Shown here piece by piece: positions 10,412-18,619 of a stretch of 64,000 bases of DNA (within the stretch, counting starts at the first letter, position 1; each line of letters starts with the position of its first letter). Where the stretch lies: NCBI RefSeq assembly GCF_900626135.1, contig NZ_LR130785.1, forward strand, positions 113,120-177,119, written 5' to 3'. A program made the translations under genes and the position numbers. This DNA is from Senegalia massiliensis (GTDB taxonomy: Bacteria; Bacillota; Clostridia; Tissierellales; SIT17). The notes below the pieces were generated by a model. That model worked only from the letters and a program-made list of their open reading frames with translations. It searched no databases and had not been told where the DNA came from.

Positions 10412-10512
10412 AAATTCCTCCCTAATATAATTACTATATATAAAATATAAATCAATTTTCTATTCTATATACTTTTCTTAAATTATATATATTTTTAGTG
10501 TAAATAACTATA

Positions 10513-10944
10513 TTACCTATTTTGTATTGCCCTACTTATAATCTTATTGTAAATTTTAATTAAATAAGGTTCATTAGAATATTGATCAAGGTTATTAGTT
10601 TTAACCCATCCTACATCACTAGTTTCATATTCATTCAAAATTAACTCTTCATTTTCATCTGCTATTAATATATAAGATATATTTAGATGTAAATGGGAAG
10701 AAACATACTTTCCCCTTTTAACATGACCATATACTGGTATAATATCAATGGATATAATCTTCTTGGTTAATGGCCAGACTTTAGAAATCCCTGTTTCTTC
10801 TTTTGCTTCTTTGAGTGCCACTTCTAGCATATTGTTATTTCCGTCTGCATGACCTCCAGTCCAAGCCCAAGTATTGTAAATGTTGTGATGAATCATAAGT
10901 ACCTTATCTAAAGATTTATTTAAGATTAATCCAGAGCTAGTCAT
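10513..10944 (-). CDS. NUDIX hydrolase, start codon in doubt
   Basis: The 143 residues from the first ATG hold a NUDIX fold with box GGHADGNNN...EVALKEAKEETGI (Lys replaces the usual Arg of REUxEE). The same frame continues 44 codons upstream without a stop and encodes NFREEIKNYKPINEQEV and LTRENEIAHM, which match the conserved N-terminus I know for this family. A ribosome site AAAGGAAG lies 9 bases before an ATT codon at 11076, exactly where the start should be. Either translation begins at ATT, or the original ATG has mutated and the gene is damaged. Substrate unknown. Confidence 0.7.
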   Translation of the reverse strand: MTSSGLILNKSLDKVLMIHHNIYNTWAWTGGHADGNNNMLEVALKEAKEETGISKVWPLTKKIISIDIIPVYGHVKRGKYVSSHLHLNISYILIADENEELILNEYETSDVGWVKTNNLDQYSNEPYLIKIYNKIISRAIQNR

Positions 10945-11208
10945 ATGAGCTATCTCATTTTCTCTAGTTAGTATATTGTCATAAAATTTATCTATATACT
11001 CTAAAGTAACTTTTTTATCATTAACTTCTTGTTCGTTAATTGGTTTATAATTCTTTATTTCTTCTCTAAAGTTAATAAGTCTACACTTCCTTTATATTTT
11101 ATAATTAAATATTTAAAATTGCAGTTATTTGTTCTTAATTTTATTTTATCTTATTTTGCAAAGATTTTACTACTTATGGGTATGTTGGCTGTCAATTAAC
11201 TTATATTA

Positions 11209-11856
11209 TTATAGTTGTTGTTTATAATAAAAAGATTTTATTATTTCTGCTAATTCTTTTGGTGAATCAGTATTTACCTCGTGTCCAGCATTTTTTACAA
11301 ATTGAATTCCTGATTTTATTATATTTTCAGCTATATTCTTTGTAGCTTTTTTATTTACTTTATCTTTCTTATTTACTTTATCTTTTTCTCCACATATAAC
11401 TAACACAGGACATGAAATATTTTTTAGGTTTTCACTAAAATTTAAATCCATCATAGAATTTGTTAATTCAATAAATGCTTTCTTTCTAAGTCCCATCCCT
11501 TTGAAAGATTTCTCAGGTATGAATCGAAAAATAATATTTTGAATTTTAAGTAATACTTTTGGCATTTCATATTGTGTCCCTATCAATATCAAAGAATTAA
11601 CCTTTGAAGGATTATCTATGGCATAATTTAATGCAAGAACTCCACCTAATGAAAGTCCACATAGATTTAACGGTTCAGAAAAATTATCACAATACTGTGA
11701 AAAGGATTGATATAGATTTGAATATGTTATATCTCCTCTTCTTAGAAATAAAGATAAATCTGGACAGATAATATTCTCTTGTACTCCCATATAAGAAATT
11801 GTTTTCTTCCAACTTTATGAATATTGTCCAAGTCCATGAATTAATATATACTTCAT
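11209..11856 (-). pseudogene. Alpha/beta hydrolase, interrupted by an in-frame stop
   Basis: The natural start is the ATG at 11856 behind GAAAGGAAG. It encodes MKYILIHGLGQYS, including the HG oxyanion-hole motif, and then hits TAA at 11815-11817. The same frame continues SWKKTISYMGVQEN and on to the nucleophile motif GLSLGG, an Asp in CGEKDKV and a His in AGHEV, ending at 11209. The reading frame therefore looks intact except for this one stop codon. A product begun at the ATG at 11790 would lack the oxyanion-hole strand. The gene also carries the in-frame 18-bp duplication at 11351-11386. Confidence 0.75.
11351..11386 (-). repeat. 18-bp tandem duplication inside the hydrolase gene
   Basis: Two adjacent 18-base units differ at one base. 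They duplicate the residues KDKVNK just after the CGE segment that carries the acid residue of the triad. The insertion stays in frame. It fits replication slippage in a gene that is no longer under selection. Confidence 0.8.
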
Positions 11857-11926
11857 TATATACTTCCTTTCTGACAAACTTTAATTTGTTGTCATAGTTT
11901 GTTAATAATTATATATTTCTTTCATA

Positions 11927-12022
11927 CTATTCAATATAATCTTTTTGCAGTATTCCCATAATAATAATATGGTGCCATTTACCATCTCTAAATATAGCTT
12001 CTTTCATTTTACCTTCATGTTC
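11927..12022 (-). pseudogene. Remnant: C-terminus of a GNAT acetyltransferase
   Basis: On the minus strand this reads EHEGKMKEAIF, then RDGKWHHIIIMGIL and ends in TAG. That is the typical tail of RimJ/RimL-type acetyltransferases (EGkmReAIFkdGkwhdiiimGiL). A stop codon lies immediately upstream in this frame. The overlapping frame (12004-12186) ends in SDFRN, which could be the preceding part displaced by a frameshift. Confidence 0.55.
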
Positions 12023-12186
12023 CTAAAATCACTTTTAGTTAAATTATAATTTGACCATTTCAAATTACCATAACCTTCTATATTGTGTTCTATATCATTT
12101 GTCATCTTTGTATGTGATTCAATTTCTAAACCTAAACTATATGCATCCCTTTTACTAAAATTATGTATTTTTATCTTACTACCCAT
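12004..12186 (-). CDS. Short open frame of unknown status (60 codons)
   Basis: I do not recognise the product. It is hydrophilic, with no signal peptide or TM helix. It may be part of the decayed acetyltransferase next to it, since its last residues SDFRN would fit just before EGKM. Its ATG lies at the edge of the long inverted repeat at 12185-12243, and I see no convincing ribosome site, so expression is doubtful. Confidence 0.25.
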   Translation of the reverse strand: MGSKIKIHNFSKRDAYSLGLEIESHTKMTNDIEHNIEGYGNLKWSNYNLTKSDFRNMKVK

Positions 12187-12243
12187 AAATGATACAATAT
12201 AGTATAAATATAATCTTTAGATATACTATATTGTATCATTTAT
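12185..12243. repeat. 22-bp perfect inverted repeat
   Basis: The arms 12185-12206 and 12222-12243 are perfectly complementary around a 15-base loop and very AT-rich (core GATACAATATAGTATA). There is no clear T tract. It could be a transcription terminator, a mobile-element end or a remnant. It lies between the decayed patch and the malonate locus. Confidence 0.7.
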
Positions 12244-12364
12244 ATAAAACTAATGTCTGAAAATTCCTATTCTTTTTCACGTAAATTTTCAACATTAAAA
12301 TTCGATTTGGATTTCATTTTTATCAACCAGATATACTAGCATAGAACATATGCAGGATACATAT

Positions 12365-12396
12365 AAAAAAGTCAGGGAAAACTCCCTGACTTTTTT
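12365..12396 (-). terminator. Terminator of the malonate/decarboxylase operon
   Basis: A 14-bp perfect stem AAAAAAGTCAGGGA with loop GTTT on the minus strand, ending in T6, directly at the stop codon of the beta-subunit gene. A classic strong intrinsic terminator. Confidence 0.92.
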
Positions 12397-13527
12397 CTAA
12401 GCAAAAAACATTAATAATAGTCCTGCTGCTACTGCTGAGCCAATAACTCCTGCCACATTTGGTCCCATTGCATGCATAAGTAAAAAGTTAGAAGGATTTT
12501 CTTCTTGTCCAATTTTTTGTGCAACTCTTGCAGCCATTGGTACTGCTGATACTCCCGCTGCCCCTATGATTGGATTTATCTTTCCACCACTTAATTTATA
12601 CATTAATCTTCCGAATAATACTCCTGTTGCAGTTCCTACAGAGAATGCTAAAAGTCCTAAAGCTATTATGCTTAATGTTTCAGCTGTTAAAAATAATTCA
12701 GCTTCTGCCTTTGCTCCAACTGTTATACCTAATAAAATTGTAACTATATACATTAATGAATTTTGAGTTGTTTCTGTAAGCTTTGGTACTACTCCTGATT
12801 CCTTGATCAAATTACCAAGCATCAACATTCCTATCAAAGCTGCTGCTGATGGTAATAATAATATTGTAAATATAGCCACTATTATTGGAAATATTATCTT
12901 TTCTTTCTTAGATACTGGTCTTAACTGTTCCATCTTAACCTGTCTCTGTTCCTTAGTAGTTAAAGCCCTCATTATTGGTGGCTGTATAATGGGTACTAAA
13001 GCCATGTATGAATATGCTGCTATGGCTATAGGACCTAATAGATCAGGAGCTAATCGGGATGTTAAGAACAATGCCGTAGGTCCATCTGCTCCCCCTATTA
13101 TTGCCACTGATGCTGCCTCTGGTCCTGAAAAACTTACAAAAGGTACAATTTTATCTAAAAATATTGCCCCAATAAATGTGAAGAATATACCAAATTGAGC
13201 TGCAGCTCCTAACAATATACTCTTAGGGTTAGCAATTAGAGGACCAAAATCCGTTCCTGCTCCTACACATAGGAAAATTAATGGAGGATAAATTCCTAAA
13301 TCAGTTCCCTGATATAGATAGTACAATAGACCTCCCTCTTCCATTAGTCCCCCTAAAGGCATATTAACTAATAACATACCAAAGGCAATAGGTATTAATA
13401 AGTATGGCTCATATCCTTTTTTTATAGCTAGATATAAAAATGTCAAAGATATTCCTATCATAATTACTTCTTTATAAGTAATAGCTGCAAAGCCGGTACT
13501 TTGCCAAAATTCCTGTAATATATCCAT
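12397..13527 (-). CDS. Na+-translocating decarboxylase, beta subunit (membrane Na+ pump)
   Basis: A 376-residue polytopic membrane protein of the OadB/MmdB/GcdB/MadB family. Conserved segments are GGADGPTALFLTSRLAPDLLG (read in two parts), SYMALVPIIQPPIMR and the C-terminal GAAGVSAVPMAARV...MGPNVAGVIGSA. In the family this subunit decarboxylates carboxybiotin on the gamma subunit and couples this to Na+ export. Last gene of an operon with CoA-transferase, madL, madM, alpha, delta and gamma, followed by a strong terminator. Confidence 0.95.
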   Translation of the reverse strand: MDILQEFWQSTGFAAITYKEVIMIGISLTFLYLAIKKGYEPYLLIPIAFGMLLVNMPLGGLMEEGGLLYYLYQGTDLGIYPPLIFLCVGAGTDFGPLIANPKSILLGAAAQFGIFFTFIGAIFLDKIVPFVSFSGPEAASVAIIGGADGPTALFLTSRLAPDLLGPIAIAAYSYMALVPIIQPPIMRALTTKEQRQVKMEQLRPVSKKEKIIFPIIVAIFTILLLPSAAALIGMLMLGNLIKESGVVPKLTETTQNSLMYIVTILLGITVGAKAEAELFLTAETLSIIALGLLAFSVGTATGVLFGRLMYKLSGGKINPIIGAAGVSAVPMAARVAQKIGQEENPSNFLLMHAMGPNVAGVIGSAVAAGLLLMFFA

Positions 13528-13559
13528 TTAAATTTACCTTCCTTTCTTCCTTAGTAAAA

Positions 13560-13949
13560 TTATTCTAAAGATATCAATGGATCTCCTGAGCTAACTGATG
13601 ATCCCTTAGAAGTATTGATTGCTGCAACTTTTCCGGCTCTTGGTGCCATTATCTCATTTTCCATTTTCATAGCTTCAAGTATTAATAATACGTCCCCTTC
13701 AGCTACTGTATCTCCTTCATTTACCTTTACATCTACTACAGTTCCTGGCATTGGTGCGTTTACAGTTTCTGCTCCTACTGGTGCTGGCTTAGGTGCTGGA
13801 ACTGCTTTCTTTGGTTGTGACTTCGGTTGAGCCTTTGGTGCTGATGCTGGTTTTGATTCTCTAGATGTAATTACTTCTGATCTAACCCCTACTTCTTCTA
13901 CTTCTACCTCATATGTGCTTCCATTAACAGTTATATTATATTTTTTCAT
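13560..13949 (-). CDS. Biotin carboxyl carrier (gamma) subunit of the decarboxylase
   Basis: 129 residues. The C-terminal biotinyl domain (about 62-129) carries the biotinylation site EAMKM with Lys95. The N-terminal ~20 residues start [10 protein letters not shown], typical of MmdC/GcdC carriers. Between them is an Ala/Pro/Lys-rich flexible linker (about 32-60) that lets the domain swing between the carboxyltransferase (alpha) and the membrane pump (beta). It needs biotin protein ligase encoded elsewhere. It lies 32 bases before the beta gene, in the order delta-gamma-beta. Confidence 0.95.
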   Translation of the reverse strand: MKKYNITVNGSTYEVEVEEVGVRSEVITSRESKPASAPKAQPKSQPKKAVPAPKPAPVGAETVNAPMPGTVVDVKVNEGDTVAEGDVLLILEAMKMENEIMAPRAGKVAAINTSKGSSVSSGDPLISLE

Positions 13950-13963
13950 ACCTAATATCCTCC

Positions 13964-14344
13964 TTAGTGTCCCTTTAGATTATTATATATCCCCTCTTGT
14001 CTCCCTGTCATAGCCCATACAGGAGATGCTTGAGATACTCTTTTAATATTTCTTATATATATATTTTCCACAGACTGTCCTGTAGCTGCTGATATAGCAG
14101 CAGCAATAACTGCTACTAACTCTTCATCACTATCTACAATCTCTTCAGTATTCTCCACTACAGTATTTTGATTAACTGGTAGTACTCTCTTTTTTACAGG
14201 CTCTTTTTTCTCTTCCTTGTAAAAAGCTGATTTAAATCCAGTTAATATTAAAGATATAACTACTAGTGTAGAAAATACTATTGCCATACTAAATACTGTT
14301 ATGATTAAACCTTCTGAAAGAGATATTCCATCTTGTAAATTCAT
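13964..14344 (-). CDS. Decarboxylase delta subunit (OadG family)
   Basis: 126 residues. One N-terminal TM helix (about 10-34), a charged segment [10 protein letters not shown], an acidic linker, then a C-terminal stretch [18 protein letters not shown]...[21 protein letters not shown], a common ending in MmdD/OadG-type subunits. In the family it anchors the carboxyltransferase to the membrane pump and helps assembly. It sits between the alpha and gamma genes with gaps of 26 and 14 bases. Confidence 0.9.
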   Translation of the reverse strand: MNLQDGISLSEGLIITVFSMAIVFSTLVVISLILTGFKSAFYKEEKKEPVKKRVLPVNQNTVVENTEEIVDSDEELVAVIAAAISAATGQSVENIYIRNIKRVSQASPVWAMTGRQEGIYNNLKGH

Positions 14345-14370
14345 CTAATTCACCTCTCTAACTATTAAAA

Positions 14371-15918
14371 TTATAATGGAAGATTACCATGTTTCTTAGC
14401 AGGTCTAGCTTCTCTCTTACTTGATAACATATCAAAAGCACTAATAATTCTTGGTCTAGTTAATTGAGGTTCTATTACATCATCAACATATCCTCTTGAT
14501 GCAGCTATATAAGGATTTGCTACTGTATCTCTATATTCTTTTATTTTCTTACCTCTCATTTGAACTGCATCATCAGCATTTTTAATCTCTTTTCTAAAAA
14601 TTATATTGGCAGCTCCTTCCGGTCCCATTACTGCAATTTCTGATGTAGGCCATGCCAATACTAAATCAGCCTTAAGATGTCTTGAACACATTGCAATATA
14701 TGCCCCACCATAAGCTTTTCTAAGTATTACAGTTACCTTTGGCACTGTAGCTTCTGAATATGCATATAACATCTTAGCTCCGTGTCTTATAATTCCTCCA
14801 TACTCTTGACCAGTTCCTGGTAGGAACCCTGGAACGTCTACTAAAGTAAGTAATGGTATATTAAAGGAATCACAAGTTCTTATAAATCTTCCTGCCTTAT
14901 CTGAAGCATTGATATCTAAACATCCTGCTAAAACCTTAGGTTGATTAGCTACAATACCTACAGATCTACCGTTTAACCTTATAAATCCAGTTACTATATT
15001 CTGTGCATAATAAGGTTGAACTTCTAAAAATTCTCCTCCATCTGCTAGTGTGTATATTATATCCTTAATATCATAAGGTCTATTTGGATTATCAGGTACT
15101 ATATCATTTAATTTCTCATCAATTCTATTTATTTCATCTTGGGAATCAAATATTGGAGCATCTTCTAAATTATTAGAAGGTAAGAAGCTTAATAATAATT
15201 TTATCTTTTCAATGGTATCCTCTTCACTATTGTCTACAAAATGCGCTACACCACTGGTAGAGTTGTGAGTCATTGCTCCACCTAATTCTTCAGCTGAAAC
15301 CTCCTCTCCAGTTACTGTTTTAATAACTTGAGGTCCAGTGATAAACATCTTACTAATATTATCTACCATGAATATGAAGTCAGTTAATGCTGGTGAATAA
15401 ACTGCTCCACCGGCACAGGGTCCCATTATTACAGAAATCTGTGGAATAACTCCTGAAGCTATAGTGTTATTAAAGAATATATCTCCATATCCAGATAAAG
15501 CATCTACCCCTTCTTGAATTCTAGCTCCACCTGAGTCATTTATTCCTATAATAGGAGCCCCTACCTTCATAGCCATTTCTTGTACCTTGGTGATTTTAGC
15601 TGCATGCATCTCTCCTAAAGATCCACCAATTACAGTGAAGTCTTGTGCAAACACATATACTAATCTTCCATCAACAGTCCCATATCCAGTAACTACTCCT
15701 TCCCCAGGAGCTTTTTTCTTTTCCATTCCGAAATTAGTACACCTGTGCTCAACAAAGGTATCTATCTCTATAAAGCTTGCTTCATCCAATAGCTTTTCTA
15801 TCCTTTCCCTTGCTGTTAATTTACCCTTAGCATGTTGTTTTTCTATGCTCTTTTCTCCACCACCAAGTTTTACCTTTTTCTTTAAGTCTCGGAGTTCTTC
15901 TAACCTATCTATTGACAT
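14371..15918 (-). CDS. Acyl-CoA carboxyltransferase (alpha) subunit of the decarboxylase
   Basis: A 515-residue PccB/MmdA-type carboxyltransferase with two crotonase-like halves. The first has [33 protein letters not shown] and [13 protein letters not shown]; the second has [22 protein letters not shown] and [12 protein letters not shown]. It moves the carboxyl group from an acyl-CoA to biotin on the gamma subunit. Relatives act on methylmalonyl-CoA. Next to a malonate transporter and a CoA-transferase, malonyl-CoA is the likelier substrate here, but this is inference. RBS AGGAGGAAAGG. Confidence 0.93.
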   Translation of the reverse strand: MSIDRLEELRDLKKKVKLGGGEKSIEKQHAKGKLTARERIEKLLDEASFIEIDTFVEHRCTNFGMEKKKAPGEGVVTGYGTVDGRLVYVFAQDFTVIGGSLGEMHAAKITKVQEMAMKVGAPIIGINDSGGARIQEGVDALSGYGDIFFNNTIASGVIPQISVIMGPCAGGAVYSPALTDFIFMVDNISKMFITGPQVIKTVTGEEVSAEELGGAMTHNSTSGVAHFVDNSEEDTIEKIKLLLSFLPSNNLEDAPIFDSQDEINRIDEKLNDIVPDNPNRPYDIKDIIYTLADGGEFLEVQPYYAQNIVTGFIRLNGRSVGIVANQPKVLAGCLDINASDKAGRFIRTCDSFNIPLLTLVDVPGFLPGTGQEYGGIIRHGAKMLYAYSEATVPKVTVILRKAYGGAYIAMCSRHLKADLVLAWPTSEIAVMGPEGAANIIFRKEIKNADDAVQMRGKKIKEYRDTVANPYIAASRGYVDDVIEPQLTRPRIISAFDMLSSKREARPAKKHGNLPL

Positions 15919-15981
15919 TTCCTTTCCTCCTAATATTAAATTTATACATCTATAAAATAAATTCTTAGCTATATATTAATA

Positions 15982-16740
15982 CTAAAATATAGCATTTACT
16001 AACATATATCCTATTGATGGTACTACAAGACTCCCCAATCCAGTAAAGAATGTGGCAGTCATTGCACCGTAAGGAACAAGTTCTGCATTAGTAGCTGCTA
16101 GTCCTCCAGCAACTCCACTTGTAGTTCCTATGAGCCCACCATATACCATTGCTGAGGTTGGGTTATCTAATTTAATTATTGGAGCAACGAAAGGAGTAAT
16201 TATCATAGTTAATACGGATTTAACAACTCCTGCTGCAATTGATAATGCAATCACATCAGAACTAGCTCCTAGAGCTGATCCCGCAACAGGACCTACTACA
16301 AAGGTAACTGCTCCTCCACCTATAGTAGTTATATCTGCAGGATCAGTATATCCCAATAGTGCAGCCATAGCAGCCCCTATAATGAAGGAAAATAATACAC
16401 CTACTAAAAGAGAGACTATACCTGGTAATCCAGCTTTTTTTATATTTTTAAAGTCCACACCATAAGCAGTAGATATTATAGCATAATCCCTAAGCATTCC
16501 TCCTCCTAACAATCCAATTCCTGCAAACAAACTCACATCAGCTAGTCCCTTTTCTCCACCAGTATATTTTCCAGCTATATAAGCAAGAACTAAACCAACT
16601 ACAATTGCTATAGCAGATCCCATTCTCTTTTGTCCAATCATATTGGCAAAACCATAGGATATAACCATTATTAATGCAACTATACCAAGGGCCGCTACTA
16701 GATCATAGGATGTGAACAATGTTTTTATGATATCCATCAT
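15982..16740 (-). CDS. madM: Malonate transporter subunit MadM
   Basis: A 252-residue polytopic membrane protein (about 7 hydrophobic segments) with GGGMLRDYAIISTAYG, GGGAVTFVVGPVAGSALGASSDV and LIGTTSGVAGGLAATN. This matches the larger subunit of the MadLM malonate:Na+ symporter known from Malonomonas rubra. It overlaps no neighbour, and its RBS GAGGTGA lies right after madL. Together with madL it gives the operon a malonate uptake route driven by the Na+ gradient that the decarboxylase makes. Confidence 0.9.
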   Translation of the reverse strand: MMDIIKTLFTSYDLVAALGIVALIMVISYGFANMIGQKRMGSAIAIVVGLVLAYIAGKYTGGEKGLADVSLFAGIGLLGGGMLRDYAIISTAYGVDFKNIKKAGLPGIVSLLVGVLFSFIIGAAMAALLGYTDPADITTIGGGAVTFVVGPVAGSALGASSDVIALSIAAGVVKSVLTMIITPFVAPIIKLDNPTSAMVYGGLIGTTSGVAGGLAATNAELVPYGAMTATFFTGLGSLVVPSIGYMLVNAIF

Positions 16741-16752
16741 CTTTAATCACCT

Positions 16753-17124
16753 CTACTCGTTATTTTCTTTAACAGTTAATTTTGTAATTAATGGCACTAA
16801 TAATAATGCTCCTATAGTTGCAACTCCTCCTGCTAAAAATGCCACAGCTCCACCTTCAAAGGCTGCTACAACATTTTGTCTAGCAGACATTGCAACTACA
16901 ATAGGTATATATAGTGAACTCAATAGCAATATTCCATTTGATGTTCTCTTACTAAAGGGTTTACCTTTCTTTTCAAAATGATTAGTAACTAAAATCAACA
17001 TAAGCATTGCAAAACCTACTCCACCTACATTTCCATCTATTCCTAATAAGTTCCCTAATCCTCTTCCAATAAATGAGCCTACGAACATACATAAAGCAAC
17101 TATGCCAAGACCATAAATTTCCAT
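16753..17124 (-). CDS. madL: Malonate transporter subunit MadL
   Basis: 123 residues with about 4 hydrophobic segments. Family landmarks are VGSFIGRGLGNLLGI near the start and LSSLYIPIVVAMSARQNVVAA in the middle. MadL is the small partner of MadM, and both are needed for malonate transport in Malonomonas. It is the second gene of the operon, 66 bases after the CoA-transferase. A hairpin lies in that gap. RBS AAGGAGGA. Confidence 0.9.
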   Translation of the reverse strand: MEIYGLGIVALCMFVGSFIGRGLGNLLGIDGNVGGVGFAMLMLILVTNHFEKKGKPFSKRTSNGILLLSSLYIPIVVAMSARQNVVAAFEGGAVAFLAGGVATIGALLLVPLITKLTVKENNE

Positions 17125-17152
17125 ATGCTTGTCCTCCTTGTTTGTATTAAAT

Positions 17153-17186
17153 TATAAGAAGATAGAGAAGACTCTATCCTCTTATA
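17153..17186 (-). other. Intercistronic hairpin between CoA-transferase and madL
   Basis: A 12-bp stem (one G-U wobble formed only in the minus-strand RNA) with loop TCTT, extended by three AT pairs, lies 5 bases after the CoA-transferase stop. No T tract follows, so read-through is expected. It could stabilise the upstream message or partly attenuate the transporter/decarboxylase genes. Confidence 0.65.
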
Positions 17187-17190
17187 TGTA

Positions 17191-18378
17191 TTAAATAGCG
17201 CTATTTTCTCTAAGTTTTTGAATTTTTTCATCGCTTAAACCCACAAAATCCTTTAATATTTCTTCAGTATGTTCTCCTAGAATGGGTGCTGGACTTTCTA
17301 CTTTACCTTGAGTTTCACTCATTTTGATAGGTACTCCTGGAATCTTAGTTTTTCCAGCAGTAGGATGTTCTACCTCTACTACCATTTCCCTTTCATTTAC
17401 CTGAGGATCATTTAACACCATCTCTATATTATTTATTGGTCCATTAGGCACTCCAGCATCATCTAATAATTTCTGCCATTCCTTAGTACTCTTTTTCTTA
17501 GTTTCTTCAACTATAAGAGGTCTTAACTCATCATAATTTTCATTTCTCAATGGATTAGTCTTAAATCTCTCATCATCTGCGATTTCTTCCTTACCAAACA
17601 CATTAAATAACTTTCTAAATAAATTATCATTACCTGCTGCAATAACAATTTCTCCATCAGAAGTTTCAAAGGGCTCAAATGGTACAATGGATGTATGTTT
17701 ATTTCCTGCTGGCTCTGGTGACTTTCCAGTAGCAAAATATCTTGAGATAGCGTTTTCAAGTATAGCAACTTGACAGTCTAACATAGCAACGTCCACCTTT
17801 TGACCCTTACCTGTACTATTTCTATAATTTAATGCACCTAATATTCCAATAGCTGTAAATAACCCTGCAGTAATATCTCCTATAGAAGGTCCTACCCTTG
17901 TTGGTTTTCCTCCCTTTTGTCCTGTTATACTCATTATTCCACCCATAGCCTGAACTACACCATCATAAGCTGGTCTTTGACTATAAGATCCTGTATGGCC
18001 AAATCCTGATGCTGCTGCATATATTATTCCTGGATTTACTTTCTTTAGTTTCTCATATCCTAAATTTAGTTTCTCCATTGTTCCCGGTCTATAGTTTTCC
18101 ACAATAACATCTGCACTTTTAACCATTTCTAATAATAATTCTTTAGATTCCTCTTTCTTTAAATTTAGAGTCATACTTTTCTTATTTCTATTAATACTCA
18201 TAAAATAAGCACTTTCTCCATTAACGTAAGGCCCAAATGCCCTAGAGTCATCTCCTTTATTTGGGATCTCTATTTTAATAACTTCAGCTCCCATATCTGC
18301 CAATACCATAGTAGCATAAGGTCCTGCTAAAACTCTAGTAAGATCAAGTACCTTGATACCTTCTAATGCTTTATTCAT
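17191..18378 (-). CDS. Family III (CaiB/BaiF) CoA-transferase, probably acting on malonate
   Basis: The start is placed at the ATG at 18378, which has AAAGGAGGAA upstream; the frame opens 12 codons earlier. The 395-residue product begins MNKALEGIKVLDLTRVLAGP and has the conserved VGPSIGD segment, whose Asp is the acyl-carrying residue in formyl-CoA transferase relatives. Family III enzymes swap CoA between carboxylic acids. As the first gene of the madL-madM-decarboxylase operon it most likely makes malonyl-CoA from malonate with acetyl-CoA (the end product) as donor; that substrate is inferred from context. Confidence 0.9.
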   Translation of the reverse strand: MNKALEGIKVLDLTRVLAGPYATMVLADMGAEVIKIEIPNKGDDSRAFGPYVNGESAYFMSINRNKKSMTLNLKKEESKELLLEMVKSADVIVENYRPGTMEKLNLGYEKLKKVNPGIIYAAASGFGHTGSYSQRPAYDGVVQAMGGIMSITGQKGGKPTRVGPSIGDITAGLFTAIGILGALNYRNSTGKGQKVDVAMLDCQVAILENAISRYFATGKSPEPAGNKHTSIVPFEPFETSDGEIVIAAGNDNLFRKLFNVFGKEEIADDERFKTNPLRNENYDELRPLIVEETKKKSTKEWQKLLDDAGVPNGPINNIEMVLNDPQVNEREMVVEVEHPTAGKTKIPGVPIKMSETQGKVESPAPILGEHTEEILKDFVGLSDEKIQKLRENSAI

Positions 18379-18437
18379 AATAATTCCTCCTTTTATTTTT
18401 ATAGTTATCAACATTTCATAACTTTACAATGTATAGT

Positions 18438-18453
18438 TGCAAACATCATGCCA
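18438..18453 (-). promoter_or_regulatory. Sigma-54 (-24/-12) promoter of the malonate operon
   Basis: Minus strand: TGGCATG-N4-TTGCA, one mismatch (T for C) from the consensus TGGCACG-N4-TTGCW, with correct GG-to-GC spacing. It lies about 60 bases before the CoA-transferase start and just beyond the gene for a sigma-54-dependent activator. I see no good sigma-A promoter in the same gap. Confidence 0.88.
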
Positions 18454-18495
18454 TTTTATAAAATTTAGTATGTTACCGTGCTATTTACCTTAATA

Positions 18496-18510
18496 CAAAT
18501 CTTTGATTTG
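18496..18510 (-). promoter_or_regulatory. Candidate activator-binding dyad upstream of the sigma-54 promoter
   Basis: A perfect short dyad CAAATC-TTT-GATTTG lies about 45-60 bases upstream of the -24 element. This is within the range where NtrC-type activators bind. One copy only, so weak evidence. Confidence 0.35.
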
Positions 18511-18558
18511 AATAATTGAATCTAATACAATTTTTACTAAGGAAAATTTTCTTTTATT

Positions 18559-18619
18559 ACATATAAAAAGTGATAACTTTTGTATCACTTAATTACAAAA
18601 GTTATCACTTTTTATATGT
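18559..18619 (-). terminator. 25-bp perfect inverted repeat ending the response-regulator gene
   Basis: Arms 18559-18583 and 18595-18619 are perfectly complementary around an 11-base loop containing the stop codon. The arm inside the gene encodes the last residues, KSDNFCN. It should stop read-through from the kinase/regulator genes into the malonate operon. Confidence 0.75.

Noticed and set aside
12803..13198. 131-codon and other plus-strand frames across the Na+-pump genes
   Set aside because: Mirror frames of conserved membrane-protein genes; the products resemble nothing and no starts are credible.
12397..18378. Propionate-type succinate decarboxylation (methylmalonyl-CoA) pathway
   Set aside because: No methylmalonyl-CoA mutase or epimerase gene is present, and the transporter is MadLM; malonate fits better, although the carboxyltransferase alone cannot exclude methylmalonyl-CoA.
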